Of a DNA stretch of 64,000 nt, positions 43,129 through 53,602 are shown in pieces (position 1 is the first letter of the stretch; every line of letters starts with the position of its first letter). The notes beneath the pieces were generated by a model that made no database searches, was not told where the DNA came from, and saw only the letters and a program-made list of their open reading frames with translations. The DNA comes from Psococerastis gibbosa. Taxonomy: Eukaryota; Arthropoda; Insecta; Psocodea; Psocidae. The DNA lies in the NCBI GenBank assembly GCA_963971405.1, contig OZ020485.1, positions 35,979,921 to 36,043,920 of the forward strand. The letters run 5' to 3'. The position numbers and the translations under genes are program-made.

Positions 43129-44662
43129 TTGAAATATACTAAATATAAATACCATTATCTCGAGAGAACACAAGTTTAACAACAGTTTTACAGAACAGGT
43201 TAGTTATGAGATAAAGCTTATTTTCTGGTTCAGTTTTCTTATACTCATGAGAATACAGATTTGTATAACTTTATTCTACATATGTCTCTCTTCCGAATTT
43301 ACTATACACAGTAAATACGTACAGCATATTCCAATGAAATAAGCCGAATAAAGCAATAGCTGCTAACTTCTTCACCATTCGCAAACGTTTTTAAGATAAG
43401 ATAAGATAGTTCTATATTTCTTTTTCATGTTTGAAATACTTATTTTTGTTCATGTATACGGTCCCGGATTTGAGATGTGTTTTAAATATTTTAATTTGTG
43501 CAGTATATTTTAATAATCTTATTTGTGACCCTTATAGTCTGGTTGAACTACACTGTATCCAAGCAATTTGCACTATTACACCCCTCCATATTTTAAACCA
43601 TAGTTAAGCCGTATACCCGGCATTCTCCATTAACATTGAAGACAAAACGATGAAATAAAAGTTGTTAAGTTCGATTTATTGATTAAATTCCTATGTAAAA
43701 TATTTTTATTGTCCAAGAAAATCATAAATTGTCGGAGTTTTTGCATTTTCAGTAAGCTAATACCCATATTATTACTTTATTTTTCTACTAAATCCAGCTC
43801 ATATTTCTTTAAAAACACGGTCAATTTTTTCGAGAGAAAAAAATCAAAAACTTTATTTTCAATATTTCGCACAAAAAAAATCAAAACCTCTGCAGCATTT
43901 ATAATTTGACATTTTTGTGAGAAGGCAGGAGTCCAACGCTCAAAATAACTGTTATTACGCAGCGCTAATTAGCCTATTAACATTAAATTGCGATTTTCTC
44001 TTGTCTTCCCCGGGTATAAAATCTTAATGGAATTTGTCACCCCATTTCAAAGCAATTTGTTTTATAAATTGTAAGTCAAATTCCTGGCATTTTTTAATGT
44101 TATAAGGGTAGCAAAGTTCTTATCTACAATGCTACGATATGTTAAACTATATTATATTCATTTTCCTGCAATATTGTGCTATAAATAGGCTACACTAATA
44201 ATAGTGTTATAGCTTAAAGTAAGGCTGTAAAGATCAATAGTTATGGAATTTACATAGTTCGCCTCATTTGAAGTGTATTTTTAGGTTCCTTTTAAGAACT
44301 TACACTATATACTGTACGTGCAGTAATACATGTCTTCCTGTATACCAGGGGAGAAGCTATTTAATTATTTATCAATTGGGGAAAGTTAAGCTGTTAGTTT
44401 CGCCTGTGTTGACATACTGCAGGCAGGTGTTTTCAAATTTTGTTAAGGAATTGAACTCGCTCGCACAAATTTATCGTATCTTTGGAATTGATTAATAAGG
44501 AAGCCATTTTTTGGTGTACATACTGTATATGAAACATACAGTATGTATTATTATTGTTATGTGTACGCATATTCGCTGTGTTGATCTTTGCTGTGCTGTT
44601 ATTTACAGTGTTGCCTTATACAGAATGAAATCTGTGACATAATCATGATCGTAAATTGGCCA

Positions 44663-44875
44663 AATAAATAAATAAATAAGGACTTTTTGTTGTTTCTATT
44701 TCTAAGCCAACCTAGTGGAGTTAGGGCTATAAAGCCCTCTCTTACACTCAACTAGGAAGGCCCTGCTTTACATGCCCTCCGAAACGTGGTCAGAAAATGT
44801 AGCCAGTGCGGGACTCGAGCCTTTCGGGTGAAACTGGTGAATGTCATAGTCCGTACCACTACGCTGCATGTCTTG
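44663..44875 (-). repeat. tRNA-Glu-derived SINE, copy 6
   Basis: Tail AAATAAATAAATAAGG at the left, body GGAGTTAGGGCTATAAAGCC, then the tRNA-like head with a small deletion around the B box (GGACTCGAGCC). Confidence 0.83.
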
Positions 44876-45128
44876 ACAAATAGTCCGTAAAGTCCAGTAC
44901 CTATTGCAGAAAACAGCACAGTGAAAATGAGTACATGTATATGTTACGAAAAGTAGACAATATAGGTCCTACTTTATTGATTATTTCTAATTTACTTACA
45001 CATAGTAGTAATAAATAACGCTTGAATTATCAGTTTTTTATTACAATTTAAAGGTATTAATTGTTTAAATTGTATCTGGGTACCTACGCTGCGGTGCGAA
45101 CCATGATACTAAAGGTACTGTATACATT

Positions 45129-45290
45129 TTTTTTAAATATTAATTCCATACAAACAATTCAATAATGTATCTGAATAACCTCTTCAGTCGCCCGACGGAG
45201 TATAACTTATATATTGTAGTACCGTACTTGTGTTGAGTTACTTGGTGTTTAGAAACTAGCACAAGTACAAGCACGCTACCACCATGCCAT
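45129..45290 (-). repeat. SINE-2 family, copy 5
   Basis: Reverse orientation; matches the tail side and GCACAAGTACAAGCACGCTA, with an internal deletion. The FB3 element begins a few bases to the right. Confidence 0.7.
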
Positions 45291-45298
45291 AAGCTTAA

Positions 45299-46635
45299 GA
45301 GTGTACAGCCCGTAGGAAAGTGGCAGCCCGAAATTTAATACTTTTTATTTTTTATTGCTTTCCAATTTATACGTAGTATAAGGAAAGCTTTGTGATGGTC
45401 AAACTTTTAGATTCCGATATTTCAACGGATTTACACGTTTTGAGGTCCCAGGAACCCAAAAAAGTGGTTTTTACGAAATGCCTGTCTGTCTGTCTGTCGG
45501 TCTGTCGGTCTGTCGGTCTGTCTGTTTGTCGATTTGTGGGCAAACTACACAGTGGATTTTTATGGAATTCGGCATGTGGGTTCATAAAAATCATACCTCG
45601 GGACCATTTCTTCTATTTTGGGCTAACTTAATTTGGCGGGGTTTTATTTTCAAAAAACTCCAAAAAAATTATTCCTCAAAAACGGCTCCAACGATTTCTT
45701 TTAAATTCACATATAGTCGTTATTAATGTTAACGAAATGCGGGGGGTCGCTTGCCCCTTGATAGGTTGATTCGGGGGGTAAAAAAAAATAAAAATAACTA
45801 AACTTTAATGAAAAATGACTAAAAAATAATTTTTCTGCGAAACCTTTCTATCGATGATTTCTATCTTCAGGCATGTTTTAGGTGTTAAATTGAGTAACGA
45901 AACCGGGCAGGTTGCTTTCCCAAAAAAAGGATTTGCTTTTGTGCAAAAAATTTGAAAAAATGAAATTACTGTGTGGTAATGTGTTGGTCTGACCTGTCTA
46001 GAATATGCAATGCCATTGATTAATTCAGTGCTTTGGGATAGGTGATTGCCAGAATTGGTCCTTGGGGTCCGGACCCCCCCCCCCCCTCCCCAAATGGTTG
46101 CAGCGTACACTAGATAGAATGGAGTTTTAAAGATGTTTAAATATTTTGAGGTTACCTCACCTCCAGTGGCGTAGGTGGACCCCCCCCCCCCCCGAGTAGT
46201 CCGAAATTTACCCATAGGAAAATTCTTTACTAATAAATTGCTCATTTTCTCCATCTACGATTTGATAAATTGGAAAGCATGTTCGAGTAAACTCGAACCA
46301 GTTCTTTAATTAACTAAGCATGTTATTAAGGATTTGGTTCATCAAAGTTGTAGAAGACTACTTCACGCATCATGTAATAAGGGGTATTTCTCGTTTTCGA
46401 AATTGTAGTTTTTTTTATAAACATGCAAATATTTGATTAGCTATTGTTTATAAAATATTTGCATGTTTATGAAAAAACTACAATTTCGAAAATTAAAATT
46501 ATCTTATAATATGATGCATGAAGTAGTCTTCTACAACTTTGATGAGCCAAATATTTAATAACACGCTTAGTTAATTAAATAAAAAACAAAAAGTAATACG
46601 TTTCGGGCTGCCACTTTCCTACGGGCTGTACACTC
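45299..46635. mobile_element. Foldback element FB3, copy a, interrupted by a Helentron-like insertion
   Basis: TTAA at both borders (45295-45298, 46636-46639). Ends GAGTGTACAGCCCGTAGGAA and TTCCTACGGGCTGTACACTC pair perfectly for over 35 bp. Apart from the insertion (45357-46305) the element is a palindrome of about 390 bp, with the inner arm AACTAAGCATGTTATTAAGG against the block ending ACACGCTTAGTT and the centre TGCAAATATTTGATTAGC. Confidence 0.85.
45357..46305 (+). mobile_element. DINE-1/Helentron-like element, copy C, nested in FB3
   Basis: Starts GCTTTCCAATTTATACGTAG, has a GTCTGTCGGTCTGTCGG tract near 45484, and ends TTCGAGTAAACTCGAACCAG before TTC. Because it interrupts a palindrome, its borders can be read from the uninterrupted arm. 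The empty site is T-rich (ATTTAATTAACT) and at most two T are duplicated. Confidence 0.78.
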
Positions 46636-46789
46636 TTAAGCCTTAAACCTACTCTAACTTATTCTTATTGCATGTTGGTCCATTGGGAATGCATTAGATT
46701 CCTTCAAAGATTAAACTCCCTCTACTTTCCTTTGTTCCCACAATTCAGGGAAGGGAAAAATTTCATGAATTTCACCTTGTTCGTTCCAG

Positions 46790-46990
46790 GGAGAAGAAAG
46801 CCACTATTCCAGGCCAGGGATGTTTGAATGTCTTCCGTGCGCAGAGGGTTGCGAATTTTGTATTGACAATAGGCCATGTATTGTTTCCCTTGATTGGGTC
46901 ATGCGCACAATAATTCTCATAATGTCCTGCGTCATCATTCTTTTTCTACCGGCCATTGTATTTTTCACATGGAAATATGGCAACGTTAAG
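46790..46990 (+). CDS. GPR158-like: GPR158/GPR179-like receptor, exon D (stalk and TM1)
   Basis: 201 bp, 67 codons, phase 0. Acceptor GTTCGTTCCAG, donor GTAAGC. The cysteine-rich FECLPCAEGCEFC and NRPC end the stalk. TM1 follows (MRTIILIMSCVIILFLPAI), then FFTWKYGNVK at the first cytoplasmic loop. A palindromic transposon starts 25 bp into the next intron. Confidence 0.9.
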
Positions 46991-47015
46991 GTAAGCTCTA
47001 AATTTATTTTAGTTA

Positions 47016-47239
47016 GGTGGCTATTCTACCGACGTGCATTTTCAATGTGCATGTGTCATGACGTGGTAGCAGTCAGCAGATAACATTGATAAGTCTCTGC
47101 CATATTTTAAGGAGACTCTTATGTAGATACTTAACTTATCAATTACAAATTAAGTTATAATATGGCAGAGACTTAATGATGTCTGCTACCACGTCATGAC
47201 ACATGCACATTGAAAATGCACGTCGGTGGAATAGCCGCC
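47016..47239. mobile_element. PIF/Harbinger-like palindrome FB1, copy c
   Basis: 224 bp, TTA on both sides (47013-47015, 47240-47242). Ends GGTGGCTATTCTACCGAC and GTCGGTGGAATAGCCGCC. Spacer GTGCATTTTCAATGTGCATG on both arms, then the conserved GACGTGGTAGCAG block. The loop shares sequence with copy b but in the opposite direction. Confidence 0.88.
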
Positions 47240-47685
47240 TTAATGATAAAGGGTTGTCTTGAGGGTGATTTGGTCCAGGACTCAGGCGCTCTTGTAAAAA
47301 TATGAGTAACGTACACTATCCTATGGCAAAATAGTTATACTCAGTTTTAATGTTAAATTAAAACACTTCACTACAAGATTTGAATCTATTGTAATATTAC
47401 CCGAAACAACAAGTCAGTAGAATCATGCCTAGGCTACTTAATATTTTCAACGTAAAGTTGAAAACGCAATATAAATAACCTGTTAAATCATAAGTTTTCC
47501 AGGATTGTAAAGTATATCTACTGCAAAATTGCGTACTATACTGTAGCAGAACAGGTGTGTTCAGCTGAAATTAACATACAATGCAAGCTGCTTAAGTTAC
47601 ATTGTATTTTAGCGAACACTGTTCGGTTAAGTAATAAGCCTGATCTGCCCCCAGCCACCCTGCAACCTTGTCTTCTACAAGCTAC

Positions 47686-47912
47686 TAGCTGACTAGCCTT
47701 GCTGACTATCCTTACTGACTAGCCTCTATGACTAGCCTTGCTGACTCGCCCTGCTGACTAGCCTATATGACTAGCCTTGCTTACTAGCCTTGCTGACTAG
47801 TCTTCCTGACTAGCCTATATGACTAGCCTTGCTGACTCGCCTTGCTGAATAGCCTTGCTTACTAGCCTTGTTGACTAGCCTTGTTGACTGGCCTTGCTGA
47901 CTACCTCTACCG
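47686..47912. repeat. Tandem array, about 12-bp unit (GACTAGCCTTGCT)
   Basis: About 18 imperfect units built on CTGACTAGCCTTG, with interspersed variants (TATATGACTAGCC, GACTCGCC) that recur and suggest a higher-order unit. No coding sense. Confidence 0.88.
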
Positions 47913-48077
47913 TTGGGGTCTACATTTTGAGACTTTAATAATTCCAATTCAAATTTAACAAAGTAATTCTCAGGACTAAGCCTGAAGATGGGAGCAACAC
48001 ACACTCACAAAACGTCACCCCCTTCCCCCTGATAACGGGCTCCCCCTAATTGTTCGAAAACAATGACAAGATATAAC

Positions 48078-48155
48078 TATTAACACAACAGGCAATGTAA
48101 ATCCAACTAACCCTTTCTTAAATAATATTACGCCATTGCCACTGTCCTTTGGTGT
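48078..48155 (-). repeat. Dispersed repeat fragment (pair with 33758)
   Basis: Inverted match to 33758-33832 (AATCCAACTAACCC, AATAATATTACGCCATT). Family unknown. Confidence 0.6.
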
Positions 48156-48857
48156 ACCTTCAAAGATGGAGGCAAAAGACAACGAAAAGCTACTGACGAG
48201 CTACCGCGGAATATTGAAATAGTTTGTGCCCAGCTAAAAACAGCTATACTCAGCAATTTTTAACCAAGCTAGTTTACAAACAGTGACACAGTTGCAGGTG
48301 AAAGATGCAATTTGTGGTGGTGTATTATTGTATTTAATGCAATACATCTCTGTCAAATGCAACCACTTACCGCCAACACTGCTTTATATAACTCGCTGTT
48401 ATAAATGATATGACTAAGTTTGCGGTTTAAAGGAGAGTCTACGGTCGGCCCCAGGAGCAAGTTGCTGAAGCTTTGAAGTGGGAAGGGGGGGGGGGGGTTG
48501 GGAGGGGATCATTTGATAAACAGTCTGAATTTGTCATGTGGCATTTCAATGTACCCGCTGAAAACCGTCCATCATCGTAAGGTACACTGCCTTATATATA
48601 AGTTATACGGTTCATTTTAGTTGATGAGCTTACTTATCTTCTTGGCTTAGAATTGCTTGATTAGGTTTTGTTTATCCTAAAGCTGCTCATAATTGCAGGA
48701 AGATAATTATTATAACTCATCACTCGGAAAATTTACCGTATAAGAGTAGCGGCGGACCTTAAGACGTGCCCTGCTCTAGCCAATAGCAGATCACCAGATC
48801 ATGTGATCATGTGTTGTATTGGGCTCCAAGAAAGATGATGGCGGACGCCTAATGTCA

Positions 48858-48925
48858 TGATCTCTTCCTCTTCCCTCTAAGTGCCGCGTGCGCAGCCTCA
48901 CCCCGGACACATTTCTTATACTCGA
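48858..48925 (-). repeat. Dispersed repeat fragment (pair with 35443)
   Basis: CTCTTCCTCTTCCC, GTGCCGCGTGCGCAGC and ACCCCGGACACATTTCT. Related to 35443-35505. Confidence 0.45.
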
Positions 48926-50721
48926 CCCTCGCCAACCATTGCCATGACATGATTAAAAATTTCATTCAAATCATTTCATAAGTTTCTTTCAATTTCATAT
49001 CGTTGTTGATTAAGGGTGGGATCATCGCTTGTCAGTTTGGAATACCGCACGGCACCGCCATGCATTGGCAGATGGTGGTGTCGTCCAGAATTCCTTACCA
49101 ATACTTTTCAAGCGATGGTGGGACCAGGCCTACGGGTTGACAAGAGAAAGCTGGAGTGTATGAAGTGAACAATATCGTATAGGCTTATTTAGAGAGTGTA
49201 TGTATTTTTTTGGAATATTGATGAACAACTCAGCGTCAATTACCTGAAAAGGTTGCGTATCACACTTTCAAAGTCATTCCATATACATTTTCACTTCAAA
49301 AAACTAAAGAAATAAACTTATAATTCAGCTAAACTAACACGCATAGCATTAAGTAGCGACCCCACCTGGAAGGAAAACAATCTTAATGTGAAGAATCCCG
49401 CCCTAATGGACATTGACACGAAATTCTGAAATTTCGAAGCTGCTAATCTCTCTATTATTATTTTCTTGGGGAAATAAACCTGATTTATGAACCAATTAGC
49501 TGTATCCAAGTACGTACAAGAAGACATTAAGCCATGTTGTTCTGCAGTACAGCTGAGCTCCTACTAGCCTGCAGCACATCGTGGCTTTACTTTTTACTAT
49601 TACTTTTTTTTACTTGATTATAGTTTTAGTTCGCATATTTTCATATGCAACTTTCTATTATGACGTATACATGAAAATACTGTGGTACCAAAATGGTGGA
49701 AGTAAATAAAATAAAAATGCATATGTGATGTCACCCGATGTATACTTTTCGGAAAATGTGGTATATTCAGAAAAAAATATATATTTAATTGATTATTGAA
49801 TGAATTTCCGTAATTTAATAAAAAATGCTTCCATTCTTAATTTTAATTTAATTATTAGTAGTTAGTTTGGCGAAGGAGAGTGCAGGACGGCGCAGGCTGG
49901 CGCGATGTGGCAGAGTAGGCCAAAGCCCTTCACGGGCCGTAGCGCCAAAGAGTAAAGGAGCAATTATTCGCTGAGTTGTCGTAATTTAATAAAAATGCTT
50001 CTTCCATCCTTAATTTGTTGTAGGATAGCGTACGGTAATAAACCATCTACAATAGTTCATAGTGCACTTATACACAGTATACAGCAATGATTGTTTTCCA
50101 CAATTCCACAATTATTTATTCCGGTATTTAAAAAAAATCCCATTGCCTTTTCATAGTCAGATTTCTAATTCTCTCTTCATCAATCTCACAAAGCTTACTA
50201 TACCAGATAATTTCCATTAAAAGAGGTTTTAAGTTGAGCTATAATTTATGGGAGACTGGTTACATCAGAGGGAAATGCTTTTTCCGGATTGGAGGGCAAA
50301 AAGCATGTTAAATACTACAACAGGAAGCTGGTTGAGTAGCTAAGTCCGCGTAATATACGGTATTCCCTACTCCCAGGTCATATCAACGTTATATACGCTT
50401 TCGTAATGCCTTTGAATGTGGATATGGATGCGGCCACCTTCATAGATTTTAATTTTTTCTTTCATATGGAATCAAATTCTGTAAAAATTATATTGGAATG
50501 AAATATTCTACGTGAGAGTTTTTATAATTGGTGGCAGGGGTGTAGGGCAGTGGCGGTGCTACGGGGGTTCCTGGAGGGGCCTGGCCCTCCGAAAAAATCT
50601 CCGGTCTCCCCCCCCCACTTTTGAGATATTTTACTTGTTATATATTGCAGAATTTTTGTAATTAAAAAACGGCAGAATTAAAACTGGTAACAAGTTACTT
50701 ACTTTCAATATACCAACTCCC

Positions 50722-50986
50722 TATATTGTAGTATTATATAGTGTATATATAACACTGACATTAAATTAACTTTGGTTAAAGAGGTAACCACCTCGTTGTA
50801 ACCGAACCCGACTTGTCGGGGCTTGTGGTCCAGCGGTTAAGACGACGCCCCGGTTAGACGTAGATCGTTTTTTCCCCAGTTTTTTCCATATCCTCTAATT
50901 TCGGTTATAACGAGGTGGTTACCTCTTTAACCAAAGTTAATTTAATATCAGTGTTATATATACACCATATAATACTACAATATATT
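50722..50986. repeat. Inverted repeat enclosing a tRNA-like copy
   Basis: Arms 50722-50806 and 50900-50986 pair with about four mismatches (GTTAAAGAGGTAACCACCTC is mirrored). The loop (50807-50899) holds a truncated tRNA-like unit starting GGGCTTGTGGTCCAGCGG and its TTTTTCCATATCCTC tail. Confidence 0.88.
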
Positions 50987-51120
50987 GAATAAAGCATTGC
51001 CTTTTTGCAATTAAGTAAGCCACCTCTTAGATAGTTGTGTAGTTGAGCTAACCTGTCCAGCAACGCGAATCATGTCAATTAGAGCATAAGTAGAGGATTT
51101 GGCATTTACTGGACTTGTCG

Positions 51121-51193
51121 TGGCTTGTGGTCCAGCGGTTAAGACGACGCCCCGGTTAGGCGTAGATCGTGGGTTCGAATCCCACCAAGCCCA
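51121..51193 (+). repeat. tRNA-like sequence heading a short SINE
   Basis: It folds as a cloverleaf: acceptor (G/T)GGCTTG with CAAGCCC, D arm GTC...GAC, anticodon arm ACGCC-CCGGTTA-GGCGT, T arm GTGGG-TTCGAAT-CCCAC. The anticodon would be GGT (Thr), but position 33 is C, not the usual U, and the first acceptor base is changed. Two further copies (50819, and 55585 inverted) share the same 3' tail TATCCTCTAATTTCGGTTAT. A SINE or tRNA pseudogene is therefore more likely than a working tRNA. Confidence 0.7.
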
Positions 51194-51768
51194 GTTTTTT
51201 CCATATCCTCTAATTTCGGTTATACCTATTCCCAATGAAAAATGTTATGTTTTTTTATTGGCTTCCAGATAGAAGTTATACCCCCCCCCCGGCTTAAAAT
51301 TTCTAGCGCCGCCACTGGTGCAGGGCGAAACGATGCGTATATAATCAAGTATCACTAGAATCAGTGAATACTCTGGGCTGGGTTAGAACATGTGTGTGGC
51401 GAGCTACAGCAGTGGTGCCCCTTCTTGCCTGGAGACAGAAAAACTCACGTGAATGCTTACATACCCACTCTGTCTCTGTTCACCACATATATTCTTAAAT
51501 TTTTCTCAGGGGGAAATTCCTGGACCGTGAACGAGAAGGAAATATTCCTAATGGGGTTCTACAAAACTTCAGGCTGGTTATTTTGTGTTTTTTTTCTTTT
51601 AGTTAAAACTAGACTAATTAATCATGGAAAATGTTAGTGATGAACAGCAGATTTCAACAAAAAGGTTACCTTGAACAAATTGAAGCCTATAATGTAGCTG
51701 GAAACTACCCTACTTTTTGCGCCCTTTATTTTCCCGCTCAATTCTAGGCTATGCCAATGCCTCGATAA

Positions 51769-51902
51769 GGCGGGGATTTCACCAACGTCAATAGTGATAG
51801 TAAATGTTTTTTGATAGCAGACATTTTTAGACAGTCTAAAAATGTCTGCTACCACGTCAAAAAACATTTACGATCACTATTGACGTTGGTGGAATCCCCA
51901 CC
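51769..51902. mobile_element. PIF/Harbinger-like palindrome FB1, copy d
   Basis: 134 bp, TAA on both sides (51766-51768, 51903-51905). Spacer GTCAATAGTGAT(A/C)GTAAATG on both arms. The left arm has lost CGTGG from the conserved GACGTGGTAGCAG block; the right arm keeps it. Almost no loop. Confidence 0.85.
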
Positions 51903-52516
51903 TAAACAATTAAACTAACTTAACCGGTCCAACTCGATTTTGCCCATTCCACCAAATCCGTTAATGAACATTATAAATTAACCTAAGCCAACCGTATTGC
52001 GTATGATTCTGCAGCAATTCCAGTGGGGTAACCCACTCGTGTCCATCGTATATGTAACAAAGATGTGTTAAACGACAAATTGATGCATTTTGCATTTCTT
52101 GTACTCGAATGTGCTACTGTATGCTCGGTGCGGTTCCCAAACTCTAACGTTTGGTAAAGTTGGTTTTTGTTATAATTGAGACGGTGTTGGGTTTGCATGT
52201 GCTGATACAATAATTTATCATAAAGTGCATCTTACTATTTCATGCAATGAAAAACCATTTCCTATTGTTCTTTGTCTAGGAAGGGTTTATAGCAGCAATC
52301 CAATTCAAATCATTGCAGTGACATAGAACGCCCCATCGCTATTTTGAACAGTCCTATAGCGGTTAATTTCTAATTATAAATTACTTCATGAAATTCGTCT
52401 TTGAATCAGTCCGTTGGTTTCTAACAACCACACTCCCTTGCAAGCACTGAGATGATAATCCTATTCCAGTGGTAGGAGGATGCTAGTCCCCACCCAAGCA
52501 AACCGCGGGTTCGAGA

Positions 52517-52938
52517 CAGGGCCGGATTTAGGGTTTAACGGGAGGGGTGTCCTTAGACTGTACTCATGTGGGGGCCTCCGCCCACTTCCCCAACTTGAGG
52601 GTAGATTCTACACCTTAAATGCCAATTTTAACAACACTTGTCACAATTTCTTAATCGTGTAAAGTGTATGGTAAAGTGTATGCCTGATATTGATATTTCA
52701 TTGATTTACGTCTAACTTTTAAGTCTACGTAGGAGTTGATAATGCTGTTATGATTTACTGTTTTTAAGATATCTCTTTCTCAGAAACTTAGAAACTTAGG
52801 TATTAGGCATGCATACCTCATGTGCCACTTTTCTAATTTCTTAATTAATAATTCAACTTTTTTTTCATTTTGCTTTGAATATATTCCTAGGCCTGTTGGT
52901 GTTGCAGTCTTTTCCGCCTTATAGGAAATCCGGCCCTG
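52517..52938. mobile_element. hAT-like MITE, 422 bp
   Basis: Ends CAGGGCCGGATTTAGGG and GGAAATCCGGCCCTG. Flanks GTTCGAGA and GTTCGAGG agree at 7 of 8. The target lies in GGGTTCGAGGCG, which looks like the B box of a tRNA-related sequence (an A-box-like AGTGGTAGGAGGATG lies at 52469). Confidence 0.83.
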
Positions 52939-53004
52939 GTTCGAGGCGAGTTAGAGAAAATATTTTTTCTGTGTAACTTTATTACCAGTATGAATTTTTT
53001 ACAG

Positions 53005-53073
53005 GTCGTTCGTGCTGCCAGCCCCGTTCTGCTACGATTTATTACATTAGGGGCATTATTTATTTACTGTACG
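53005..53073 (+). CDS. GPR158-like: GPR158/GPR179-like receptor, exon E (TM2)
   Basis: 69 bp, 23 codons, phase 0. Acceptor TTTTTTACAG, donor GTAAGG. VVRAASPVLLRFITLGALFI, then YCT, is the first cytoplasmic loop and TM2, a strongly conserved block in this family. Joins cleanly to exon D (GNVK then VVRAASP). Confidence 0.88.
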
Positions 53074-53602
53074 GTAAGGGCGATATTGCATTGTTTTCTG
53101 GCAAAAGCCTATTACATTGATTATGCGGTAGATCCGATCCGTTAATTTCAATAGCCATTAGATTGATTTTCAGCCGACCGCTTTAGCATAATGGGTAACA
53201 TACACAATAGATATGGTGAATGTTTTGTGAAGTACACGTACTCTCATGTGGAAAGTACTATCGTATTTTAAAATGAAAATTTCATAAAATTGAACTAAAA
53301 TGATATGATTGGTAGCCTCAGCCCTTTTGTGTTTTTATGCTACTTAATTGAATGAGCTTTACGATGTGATAAACAAGGCAAAAATTGTAAACATACACGT
53401 ATTTATTAACAGTAAAAATATTATTAGATAAGTTTGTACAGTAGGCTATTTACAGGGAGCAGTTTTTTCATTTTTTGATTTCAAAGACACCACAAAAGTA
53501 AAATCTTTGCTGTAGTAGATGAAAATATCTAAACTAAACTAAAATATAATATTAGATTGCATTGAATTTCTACCCAACTAACTTCAGATAATTTTATTCC
53601 AG
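53074..53602 (+). other. Receptor intron E-F
   Basis: 529 bp, AT-rich, nothing recognisable inside. The shortest repeat-free intron in the gene. Confidence 0.8.

Larger units (their letters stand above)
37443..46789 (+). other. Receptor intron C-D (9.3 kb)
   Basis: Contains a LINE remnant, CTT repeats, a tandem duplication with a TTAA-flanked foldback at the junction, a PIF/Harbinger-like palindrome, FB2 arms, SINEs and a nested foldback plus Helentron-like element, listed separately. 40010-40687, 41180-42340 and 43130-44660 show nothing that I can name. Confidence 0.75.
50548..51317. mobile_element. hAT-like element, 770 bp, containing other insertions
   Basis: Ends CAGTGGCGGTGCTACG and AGCGCCGCCACTG. 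Flanks GTGTAGGG (50540-50547) and GTGCAGGG (51318-51325) agree at 7 of 8 positions, as expected of a hAT target duplication. It contains a palindrome (50722-50986) and a tRNA-like copy (51121-51193). No transposase ORF. Confidence 0.82.
46991..53004 (+). other. Receptor intron D-E (6.0 kb)
   Basis: Holds two PIF/Harbinger-like palindromes, a GACTAGCC tandem array, a 770-bp hAT element with further elements inside, and a second hAT MITE. 48160-48855 and 48930-50540 show nothing that I can name. Confidence 0.75.

Noticed and set aside
47686-47912. CRISPR-like array
   Set aside because: Eukaryotic context, units of about 12 bp without unique spacers; it is a minisatellite.
51011-51235. Minus-strand ORF with a WWDSNPRSTPNR-like stretch
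   Set aside because: By-product of the tRNA-like sequence at 51121.
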